A DNA stretch of 11,192 bases. It comes from Cyanobacteria bacterium UBA11370. GTDB lineage: Bacteria > Cyanobacteriota > Cyanobacteriia > Cyanobacteriales > Coleofasciculaceae. The stretch is from positions 39,711 through 50,902 of the forward strand of contig DNGI01000322.1 in assembly GCA_003486645.1 (NCBI GenBank), read 5' to 3'. The notes under the pieces are model-generated. The model did not search any database. It saw nothing but the letters and a program-made list of their open reading frames with translations, and had not been told where the DNA came from. Positions 6,564-11,192 of this stretch are shown here, piece after piece (positions within the stretch are counted from its first letter, which is position 1; the number at the start of each line of letters is the position of its first letter). The position numbers and the translations under genes were made by a program.

Positions 6564-8297
6564 ATGAACATCCTCGGCATCAACGCTTACCACGGTGACG
6601 CTTCCGCTAGCCTCATCCAAAACGGCAAACTAGTTGCAGCCATTGAAGAAGAACGCTTCACCAGAGTCAAACATTGGGCAGGATTTCCTACTCAATCGAT
6701 CCAATATTGCCTCCAAGTTGGTGGTATTAGTCCCAGTGAACTGGATCATGTTGCCGTTTCCTTTAACCCGAAAGCCAATCTCAATCGCAAGCTAATCTTT
6801 ATCCTCAAAAAGCGACCGACTTTAAAGTCCCTCTTAGATCGCTTTAACAAACAAAGTAAATCTATTTCTCTGAAAGAGAATTTAGCCCTAGCTTGCCAAT
6901 GCCATCCCGATGAAATTCGCGCTACAATCTATAGCCTAGAACACCATAGCACTCATCTCGCTGGTTCCTTTTTTGTCTCCCCCTTTGAGAAAGCCGCTGT
7001 TCTATCTGTTGATGGGATGGGTGACTTTGTTAGTACGCTCTCTGGTGCAGGAAACCACAACCAATTAGAATACTTTTCACGCACCCAATTTCCCCACTCC
7101 CTCGGCTATCTTTACAACGCTATTACCCTCTATCTCGGCTTCCCCGCCTACGGTGATGAATATAAAGTTATGGGATTAGCTCCCTACGGAGAACCAGAAT
7201 ATCTGGAAGCATTCCGGCGAATTATTTATCCCAAGGGCGATTCGTTTGAACTAAATCTCGACTACTTCACCCATCATCAACAAGGTATTACGATGAATTG
7301 GGAAAACGGCGCTCCGATTGTTGCTCCATTTCACAGTCATGAATTGGAAAAATTGCTTGGAGTCATGCGCCAACCTCACTCAGAACTAACCCCAAAACAT
7401 CAAAATATTGCCGCCTCACTCCAATCGATTACCGAAGAAATCCTTTTCCACCTATTAAATCGATTGTACGATCGCTTCCCCAGTGAGAATCTCTGTTTAG
7501 CGGGTGGTGTCGCTATGAATTCTGTTGCTAATGGCAAGATTAGCCAAAATACTCCGTTTAAAAACATCTATATCCCACCAGGTGCCGCCGATAATGGCAC
7601 ATCCTTTGGTGCGGCTTTTTATGTCTGGAATCAAATCCTCAAACAATCACGCCAATTTGTTCTCGATCATGCCTTTTGGGGTTCAGAATTTTCGGAAGAA
7701 GACTGTCTAATTGCCCTACAAAAACATCACCTTAAACCTCATAAAATTGCCCGAGAATCGCTTCTAGATTATGTGGTAGATGCCCTGTGTGCAGGGAAAG
7801 TTGTTGGCTGGTTCCAAGGACGAATGGAATTTGGAGCAAGAGCTTTAGGCAACCGCTCTCTCCTAGCCGATCCTCGCCGTGAAGATATGCGGGATATCAT
7901 TAACTTGAAAATCAAATTCCGGGAGAAGTTTCGTCCCTTTGCTCCTAGTATTTTAGAAGAGTATGTGGGCAAATACTTTGCAGTTGACGCGCCTGTTCCT
8001 TTTATGGAAAAAGTATTTATAGTCCGTCCTGAAGTCCGCTCTCAAATTCCTGCTGTAACTCACGTTGATAATACTGGTCGTTTACAGAGTGTCAGTCGTC
8101 AAACGAATCCTCTCTATTGGGATTTAATTAATACTTTCCATCAACGGACGGGTATTCCTTTACTGCTGAATACCTCTTTAAATGAAAACGAGCCAATTGT
8201 TAGGACTCCCGATGAAGCGATCAAGTGTTTTCTTCGCACTCAAATGGATGCTTTAGTCTTAGGTTCCTATTATATTGATCGCAGTCAGATTCAGTAG
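6564..8297 (+). CDS. Carbamoyltransferase, NodU/CmcH family
   Basis: This 577-aa protein has the full length of the O-carbamoyltransferase family. The family uses carbamoyl phosphate and ATP to form carbamoyl-adenylate and passes the carbamoyl group to a hydroxyl on a sugar or natural product. The N-terminal ASKHA-type domain starts MNILGINAYHGDASASL. It carries HHSTH (127-131) and LSVDGMGDF (147-155), and GAADNG (340-345) follows; H127, H131, D150 and D343 match in spacing the metal ligands known in TobZ. LGFPAYGDEYKVMGLAPYGEPE (from 191) and CLAGGVAMNSVANGK (311-325) are family hallmarks. The C-terminal domain has WFQGRMEFGARALGNRSLLADPR (from 416), KFRPFAPSI (455-463) and LLLNTSLNENEP (534-545). 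No key residue appears missing. The ATG start has only a weak GAAG ahead. The stop TAG sits at the left end of a MITE-like element. Its place beside a glycan operon suggests a sugar hydroxyl as acceptor, which is inference. Confidence 0.95.
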   Translation: MNILGINAYHGDASASLIQNGKLVAAIEEERFTRVKHWAGFPTQSIQYCLQVGGISPSELDHVAVSFNPKANLNRKLIFILKKRPTLKSLLDRFNKQSKSISLKENLALACQCHPDEIRATIYSLEHHSTHLAGSFFVSPFEKAAVLSVDGMGDFVSTLSGAGNHNQLEYFSRTQFPHSLGYLYNAITLYLGFPAYGDEYKVMGLAPYGEPEYLEAFRRIIYPKGDSFELNLDYFTHHQQGITMNWENGAPIVAPFHSHELEKLLGVMRQPHSELTPKHQNIAASLQSITEEILFHLLNRLYDRFPSENLCLAGGVAMNSVANGKISQNTPFKNIYIPPGAADNGTSFGAAFYVWNQILKQSRQFVLDHAFWGSEFSEEDCLIALQKHHLKPHKIARESLLDYVVDALCAGKVVGWFQGRMEFGARALGNRSLLADPRREDMRDIINLKIKFREKFRPFAPSILEEYVGKYFAVDAPVPFMEKVFIVRPEVRSQIPAVTHVDNTGRLQSVSRQTNPLYWDLINTFHQRTGIPLLLNTSLNENEPIVRTPDEAIKCFLRTQMDALVLGSYYIDRSQIQ

Positions 8298-8365
8298 ACC
8301 TCTCCAGAAATTAGGTTTTCCCTTAGACAGGGTAAGGGTTTCAGATTCTTTTTTGGAGAGGTCTA
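8295..8365. mobile_element. MITE-like 71-bp element with TA target duplication
   Basis: TAGACCTCTCCA at 8295-8306 is the exact reverse complement of TGGAGAGGTCTA at 8354-8365. The outermost TA on each side fits a TA target duplication, leaving GACCTCTCCA as terminal repeats. The interior is also partly self-complementary: CCCTTA at 8320-8325 pairs with TAAGGG at 8333-8338 around a 7-nt loop, so nearly the whole element folds into an imperfect hairpin. TA duplication and a non-coding hairpin body fit a MITE mobilised by an IS630/Tc1-mariner-type transposase. It lies at the stop codon of the carbamoyltransferase. No transposase gene is in the window. Confidence 0.6.
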
Positions 8366-8477
8366 GTAGTTAAAATGAGCATGATGGCTCATCGTGGCGA
8401 TCGCTGACTCTGCCCTTGGATTCGTGCATGATCGCCTTGCTGAAAATGCGCTACCATAGCCCAAAAACCGCATATTG

Positions 8478-9425
8478 ATGAATAGTGTGCATCTTAAGCG
8501 CAAAGGATACCGCTTGCTATTCTGGGCTACCTCTACCCTCATCCTCCTGCTAATTAGTATCATTCCTATACGACTGGCGATCGCATCTTACCAAGCGCCC
8601 CATCCCCAAGCTATCCTTACCCTAGGTGGTGGTTCAGAGCGTGAGAAATTTACTGCCCAATTTGCTCAATCCTACCCTAACCTAGAAATCTGGGTTTCCT
8701 CTGGCTCTCCGCCCAAAACAGCCCGTGCTATTTTTGATGATGCAGGTATCCCAGCAAAACGGCTAAATTTAGATTATCGTGCGGTCGATACTGTTACTAA
8801 TTTTACTTCTTTAGTCGCAGACTTCAAGCGCCGCAACATCCAACATATTTATCTTATTACCTCCGACTTTCACATGAAACGAGCCAAAGCGATCGCTATT
8901 TTTGTGTTAGGGAGTCAAGGTATAACATTCACTCCTATCTCTGTTCCATCGAAACAGTCTACTGAATCTTGGTTCCGTGTCTTTCGTGACAGTAGTCGTG
9001 CTATTTTATGGATTGTTAGTGGTAGGACAGGTGCTAGCTTAAACCCTCGATTTTCTTCTATAGTCTCAAAGAACAAACAACAAACAACAAACAGCCGACA
9101 ACCAACTTTTAATCCCCCCACTTCCGCAACAAATTTGCATAACTTTTCGAGAGCAAATCAAACTCTACCGTCTTCCCTTCTTTGGCAAAAATTGACCGAC
9201 GAGCTGTATCCAAATCAAACAAAATTTCTCGTTCATTCGGATCACGAATCAAACTCTGAACCCAGCCTACAACTGCCAACCTTACGCCTTCAATCACAGG
9301 CTCTACCCGATGTAACGTTGAAGATGGGTAAACAATCATCGACCCAGCTTCAAGTTTGTAGATACGCTCATCATCACTGCATTCAATCACTAATTCACCA
9401 CCTTGATAACTTGCAGGCAAACTGA
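8478..9425 (+). CDS. Membrane-anchored DUF218 (SanA/ElyC/YdcF-like) protein with antisense C-terminal extension
   Basis: The product is 315 aa. Residues 13-37 form one transmembrane anchor preceded by basic residues (KRKGYR), so the domain probably faces the periplasm. The DUF218 domain spans about residues 43-180: AILTLGGGSEREKF (45-58), IWVSSGSPPKTARAIF (71-86), the signature LDYRAVDTVTNF (98-109) and IYLITSDFHMKRAKAI (124-139). SanA and ElyC of this family affect envelope integrity and lipid-carrier-linked glycan metabolism; the biochemical activity here is unknown. ATG 8478 is preferred to TTG 8475. Similar proteins normally stop near the end of the domain. Here an AACAAAC array at 9072-9092 is read in frame (NKQQTTN), and residues from about 211 to the end are antisense to the hydroxylase gene and look like low-information sequence. 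The original stop was probably lost. The N-terminal 195 residues are secure; the tail is doubtful. Confidence 0.8.
   Translation: MNSVHLKRKGYRLLFWATSTLILLLISIIPIRLAIASYQAPHPQAILTLGGGSEREKFTAQFAQSYPNLEIWVSSGSPPKTARAIFDDAGIPAKRLNLDYRAVDTVTNFTSLVADFKRRNIQHIYLITSDFHMKRAKAIAIFVLGSQGITFTPISVPSKQSTESWFRVFRDSSRAILWIVSGRTGASLNPRFSSIVSKNKQQTTNSRQPTFNPPTSATNLHNFSRANQTLPSSLLWQKLTDELYPNQTKFLVHSDHESNSEPSLQLPTLRLQSQALPDVTLKMGKQSSTQLQVCRYAHHHCIQSLIHHLDNLQAN
9072..9092. repeat. Three perfect AACAAAC heptads (STRR-like)
   Basis: AACAAAC is repeated three times without mismatch. The 21 bp keep reading frame and are translated as NKQQTTN in the DUF218 frame. The array sits just past the conserved domain and 17 bp before the stop of the convergent gene, which is where an intergenic STRR would be expected. 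This supports the view that the coding frame here is a read-through. Confidence 0.6.
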
Positions 9426-9777
9426 GAAATAACGTAAAAGAAACATCGGATCGCCAAAACTCTTGATTCCCCATGAACGCATTATCAACGTGCCTGCCGT
9501 AAGACATCCCTTTCTCATAGCGGCTAAATACGATAGAGTGAATAATTTTAGGTTGGGCTGCGCTCTGAAATAAAGCATTGCGTTTTAGGGCACTCTTAAC
9601 AAGTTCGTGTAAATCTTTGAAACAACTTGCTTGGCGGTTAAGTTGCTGATTATTTTTAACAAACTTGGCGTGCCATCCGGCTGTCGTTTTCCCATCCACA
9701 AAATCAGCTTTATCCAGACTTTCAATAATCAATTTCAATTCCTCTGGAGTGAGAACTTCATTAATGCCAAAAATCAT
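9109..9777 (-). CDS. PKHD-type 2-oxoglutarate/Fe(II) hydroxylase (PiuC/YbiX-like)
   Basis: This 222-aa protein has the normal length of the family. The double-stranded beta-helix fold carries the iron triad H96, D98 (YGRHVDN) and H156 (STLHRVEP), with R166 (GVRLAVVGWVQS) as the 2-oxoglutarate carboxylate ligand. Other hallmarks are the N-terminal IFGINEVLTPEEL, the segment RSDVSFTLFLS (109-119), and YQGGELVIE (124-132). The C-terminal ARRSIFAKEG and LLRKWGD also fit. PiuC-like proteins are iron-linked in some proteobacteria, but the substrate is unknown and no iron-uptake gene is visible here. The ATG at 9777 is the natural start, without a Shine-Dalgarno site. A perfect TATAAT lies at 9825-9820 on the minus strand, 42 bp upstream, but no -35 was found. 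The 3' half is overlapped antisense by the DUF218 reading frame. Codon and motif conservation identify this as the real gene in the overlap. Confidence 0.9.
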   Translation of the reverse strand: MIFGINEVLTPEELKLIIESLDKADFVDGKTTAGWHAKFVKNNQQLNRQASCFKDLHELVKSALKRNALFQSAAQPKIIHSIVFSRYEKGMSYGRHVDNAFMGNQEFWRSDVSFTLFLSLPASYQGGELVIECSDDERIYKLEAGSMIVYPSSTLHRVEPVIEGVRLAVVGWVQSLIRDPNEREILFDLDTARRSIFAKEGKTVEFDLLSKSYANLLRKWGD

Positions 9778-9909
9778 TGTTTAAACTTTCACTAAATTAG
9801 GTATAGCCAGTCTCAATTAATTATAAACAGCCCTTCTTGATTTCCCGCTCCTCTTTTCTCATTTGCTGTGCCCTTGGCAGACGGCTTTATAAGTTTAGGG
9901 AAGGATTAC

Positions 9910-9938
9910 TTGCAAATTTATTGCAATAACATTATAGT
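9910..9938 (+). promoter_or_regulatory. Sigma70-type promoter for the Glu/Gly-rich lipoprotein gene
   Basis: TTGCAA (9910-9915, four of six to TTGACA) is followed after exactly 17 bp by TATAGT (9933-9938, five of six to TATAAT). Transcription would begin near 9945, giving a leader of about 50 nt with the Shine-Dalgarno GAGGAG at its end. A second TTGCAA at 9921 is at the wrong spacing. The call rests on sequence only. Confidence 0.55.
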
Positions 9939-9994
9939 GAGAAACGATTTGAGTAGCCCTTAAGGCTTAATACTATCAATTGAGGAGTGTCAAA

Positions 9995-10258
9995 ATGCAA
10001 TCAAAAACCATTCAATTATTTGTGGCTCTAAGCTTGGCAGCTACCCTTGGTGCCTGTAATGCAGGCAACCCAGGCACTGAAGGCGGTGAAGCCGAGGAAG
10101 CTGCCCCTCAAACGGAGCAAATTCAAGAGGATGAAGCCTCTGAAGGCGGCGAAGGCGGTGAAGGTAAGGAAGCCCAAGAAGGTAGCCAAGAGGGCGAAGA
10201 GAATGAAGAAGCTGAAGGTGGTGAAGGTGGCGAAGGTGGCGAAGGTGGCGAAGGTTGA
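9995..10258 (+). CDS. Small acidic Glu/Gly-rich lipoprotein
   Basis: This 87-aa secreted lipoprotein is of unknown function. Residues 1-20 form a signal peptide (one lysine, then LFVALSLAATLGA) ending in a lipobox L18-G19-A20-C21, so C21 would be lipidated. The mature 67 residues are almost entirely Glu, Gly, Ala, Gln, Asn and Ser, with a single lysine and no aromatic residue, and end in EGG repeats encoded by GAAGGTGGC units. It should be disordered and strongly anionic. Such surfaces could bind cations or mineral phases, but nothing in the sequence proves this. ATG 9995 is chosen because GAGGAG lies 7 bp upstream and the signal peptide starts there; TTG 9980 would add five residues and absorb the Shine-Dalgarno site. 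It has its own promoter and stands alone. A lysine-rich frame overlapping it is only the shifted reading of the same repeats. Confidence 0.75.
   Translation: MQSKTIQLFVALSLAATLGACNAGNPGTEGGEAEEAAPQTEQIQEDEASEGGEGGEGKEAQEGSQEGEENEEAEGGEGGEGGEGGEG
10214..10255 (+). repeat. 9-bp coding tandem repeat GAAGGTGGY
   Basis: Four GAAGGTGG(T/C) units followed by GAAGGT encode EGG repeats at the very C-terminus of the lipoprotein. A diverged set, GAAGGCGGC-GAAGGCGGT-GAAGGT, lies at 10142-10165. Length variation by slippage would keep the frame. Confidence 0.75.
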
Positions 10259-10375
10259 TCGAGATAGCAAACAAGTCTTAGGTTTTAGGTTTAAGAGGGT
10301 GTTTGAAAACAGGTAAGGGAGTTCTCAATAAAAACAGTACTGACGCAGAGAAAAGCTTTCAAGCACCATCAGTAG

Positions 10376-10395
10376 GGGCGCATATCGATGCGCCC
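10376..10395. repeat. Perfect 8-bp intergenic palindrome (GGGCGCAT-ATCG-ATGCGCCC)
   Basis: GGGCGCAT at 10376-10383 pairs fully with ATGCGCCC at 10388-10395 around an ATCG tetraloop. It is preceded by GTAG, and TCACC follows instead of a T-run, so intrinsic termination is unlikely. GTAGGGGCGCAT-type palindromes are familiar dispersed repeats in filamentous cyanobacteria. It sits about 120 bp after the lipoprotein stop and could protect that transcript's 3' end, which is inference. Confidence 0.6.
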
Positions 10396-10552
10396 TCACC
10401 CTATGTGGGGTTCCGTGGGTAAGTCCCAAGTTTGTTTCATCAACCCTGATTCAAAGTACGGTCAATACGACTAAAATTGGGGGATGGAACCGAATCTATT
10501 TAGGTTGAAGTTTTTTGTATGCTAAATATCAGAAAGAGGCATTGAACTAGCG

Positions 10553-10583
10553 CCTCACCTAATTAAAAGAAACCTTTAGGAGG
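10553..10583 (+). promoter_or_regulatory. Probable RNA thermometer masking the hspA Shine-Dalgarno site
   Basis: CCTC (10553-10556) and CTAA (10559-10562), separated by a bulged AC, pair with TTAGGAGG (10576-10583) around a 13-nt A-rich loop. The paired right arm is the whole Shine-Dalgarno AGGAGG, 8 nt before the ATG. An imperfect, short, bulged stem is what a melting hairpin needs. Known precedent: hsp17 of Synechocystis and small heat-shock genes of other cyanobacteria are controlled by such hairpins in short leaders. A competing stem, GAGGC (10536-10540) with GCCTC (10552-10556), would release the site. Pairing was done by eye, without energy calculation. Confidence 0.6.
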
Positions 10584-10591
10584 AAACAAGT

Positions 10592-11029
10592 ATGGCACTC
10601 ATTCGTTGGGAACCTTTCCGGGAAATTGAAAGCTTGCAACAAGAAATGAACCGCCTATTTGACACCCTCACACCGACACGCAATAACGAATGGGCAGGTT
10701 CGTTTATCCCTCCAGCGGAAATGCACGAAGATGCAGAAGCGATTCATCTCAAACTCGAAGTTCCTGGGATGGAAAGCAAGGATTTGGATATTCATGTGAC
10801 AGCGGAAGCGGTAGCTATTAGCGGCGATCGCAAATCTGAAACCCGAACGGAAGAAAAAGGTGTCACTCGGAGTGAATTCCGTTATGGCAAATTCCAACGG
10901 GTGATTCCCTTACCCGCCAGGATTCAGAATGATAAAGTGCAAGCTGAATACAAAAATGGTGTGTTGAACCTCACCTTGCCGAAAGCGGAAGAAGAAAAGA
11001 CCAAAGTTGTTAAAGTCAACCTCGGTTAA
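10592..11029 (+). CDS. hspA: Small heat-shock protein, Hsp20/alpha-crystallin family
   Basis: This 145-aa ATP-independent chaperone oligomer subunit binds unfolding proteins and, in cyanobacteria, is known to protect membranes and thylakoid proteins during heat stress. The N-terminal MALIRWEPFREIESLQQEMNRLFD is close in pattern to cyanobacterial HspA/Hsp17. The alpha-crystallin domain covers about residues 40-131, with IPPAEMHEDAEAIHLKLEVPG (39-59), ISGDRKSE (76-83), FRYGKFQRVIPLP (96-108) and the hallmark NGVLNLTLPK (122-131). V140-K-V142 near the end is an IXI-like motif used for oligomer assembly. A strong AGGAGG lies 8 bp before the ATG, probably folded at low temperature. The gene is single, with its own terminator. 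A HIP1 site lies at 10824. The gene symbol is by family resemblance. Confidence 0.95.
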   Translation: MALIRWEPFREIESLQQEMNRLFDTLTPTRNNEWAGSFIPPAEMHEDAEAIHLKLEVPGMESKDLDIHVTAEAVAISGDRKSETRTEEKGVTRSEFRYGKFQRVIPLPARIQNDKVQAEYKNGVLNLTLPKAEEEKTKVVKVNLG

Positions 11030-11107
11030 TTGAGAAATAGCGTGGCGGTTGAAACCACAGTGATATCTACAAAACCCGCAAGGTAAGAGTTAGGAAACCT
11101 CTAATTT

Positions 11108-11156
11108 TTCAGTAAGTCCGCGTCAGGCGGACTTTGTTTTTGAGGAGGGTACTGAA
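11108..11156 (+). promoter_or_regulatory. Possible structured leader enclosing terminator hairpin and SD of the edge gene
   Basis: TTCAGTA (11108-11114) is the exact reverse complement of TACTGAA (11150-11156). The second arm ends directly before a GTG start at 11157. The outer stem would enclose both the terminator hairpin and the AGGAGG at 11143-11148. CCTC at 11098-11101 could separately pair with GAGG of that site. A leader that controls read-through or translation of the next gene is plausible but not demonstrated, and seven matching bases could be chance. Confidence 0.3.
11114..11141 (+). terminator. Intrinsic terminator after hspA
   Basis: AAGTCCGC (11114-11121) pairs perfectly with GCGGACTT (11127-11134) around a five-base loop and is followed by TGTTTTT. 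An 8-bp GC-rich stem plus a T-tract, 85 bp after the hspA stop, is a standard Rho-independent terminator. Because a Shine-Dalgarno site follows directly, it could instead act as an attenuator for the next gene. Confidence 0.8.
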
Positions 11157-11192
11157 GTGAGGCTAAATCTTGGCAGCGGATGTGGCAGCGGA
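11157..11192 (+). CDS. Possible 5' end of a methyltransferase-like gene (cut by window edge)
   Basis: GTG at 11157 opens a frame that runs to the window end and reads MRLNLGSGCGSG (12 residues). It is preceded by AGGAGG (11143-11148) with 8 bp spacing. The start MRLNLG-G resembles short SAM-dependent methyltransferases that begin directly with motif I, but twelve residues are too few to decide. The DNA also contains a direct repeat, TGGCAGCGGA at 11171-11180 and 11183-11192, which encodes the two GSG units and may continue outside the window. The gene would follow the hspA terminator without an obvious promoter in between. Confidence 0.35.
   Translation, partial: MRLNLGSGCGSG

Larger units (their letters stand above)
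10259..10591. other. Intergenic region upstream of the small heat-shock gene
   Basis: This 333-bp spacer shows no supported open reading frame. It contains the 8-bp palindrome at 10376-10395 and the folded leader immediately before the heat-shock gene. A CIRCE-type operator (TTAGCACTC-N9-GAGTGCTAA) was looked for and not found. TTGAAG at 10505-10510 and TAAATA at 10523-10528 are present, but at 12-bp spacing they do not make a convincing promoter. Confidence 0.5.

Noticed and set aside
8363..8563. 66-aa minus-strand frame upstream of the DUF218 gene
   Set aside because: It begins inside the DUF218 coding start, ends at the MITE border and has no family-like features.
10028..10270. Minus-strand frames rich in Phe/Thr/Leu or His/Leu/Arg
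   Set aside because: They are complements of the same low-complexity repeat and have no independent support.
10047..10316. Lysine-rich 89-aa frame with KVAKVAKVAK repeats
   Set aside because: It is the +1 reading of the GAAGGTGGC repeats that encode the lipoprotein. It has no Shine-Dalgarno site, and the in-frame gene has signal peptide, lipobox, SD and promoter.
10259..10591. CIRCE/HrcA operator for the heat-shock gene
   Set aside because: No TTAGCACTC or GAGTGCTAA-like inverted repeat is present.
1..11192. CRISPR array, toxin-antitoxin, phage or retron-type defence locus
   Set aside because: No regular repeat-spacer pattern, reverse transcriptase, nuclease or phage-like protein was seen in any frame.

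Overview
The window looks like chromosomal DNA from a cyanobacterium, probably a filamentous one. The octamer GCGATCGC (HIP1, a cyanobacterial signature word) occurs at least eleven times, and the intergenic DNA carries short palindromes and heptad arrays of the kind scattered through cyanobacterial genomes. The proteins are also of cyanobacterial type, for example the HspA-like small heat-shock protein. Genus assignment is not possible from the sequence alone.

Positions 143-4945 form a tightly packed four-gene plus-strand operon for a cell-surface or secreted polysaccharide. It holds a GT4-like glycosyltransferase, a multi-pass Wzy / O-antigen-ligase-like membrane protein, and two canonical GT4 glycosyltransferases. 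Adjacent genes overlap by 7 bp, lie 8 bp apart, and overlap by 1 bp (TAATG). Facing it on the minus strand is a radical SAM/SPASM-type protein (5039-6241, possibly starting at 6391). Divergent from that is a full-length NodU/CmcH-type carbamoyltransferase (6564-8297). Together these suggest assembly of a glycan or glycoconjugate that is later modified, including O-carbamoylation. That link is inference from neighbourhood.

Positions 8295-9777 hold a 71-bp MITE-like element sitting exactly on the carbamoyltransferase stop codon, and a membrane-anchored DUF218 (SanA/ElyC/YdcF-like) protein. The last third of the DUF218 reading frame runs antisense through the 3' half of a convergent PKHD-type 2-oxoglutarate/Fe(II) hydroxylase. 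The likely explanation is loss of the normal stop at an AACAAAC heptad array.

Positions 9900-11192 hold a small Glu/Gly-rich lipoprotein behind a good sigma70-type promoter, then a 333-bp spacer with a palindrome. Next come an hspA-like gene whose Shine-Dalgarno sequence can be paired into a probable RNA thermometer, and a strong intrinsic terminator. Last is the start of a possible new gene (GTG at 11157, preceded by AGGAGG) cut by the window edge. The terminator hairpin and that gene's SD lie inside an outer stem that may form a regulatory leader.

No CRISPR array, tRNA, rRNA, complete insertion sequence or defence locus was seen. The most interesting items are the hspA leader, the folded leader before the edge gene, the MITE on the stop codon, the antisense extension of the DUF218 gene, and the radical SAM plus carbamoyltransferase pair beside the glycan operon.
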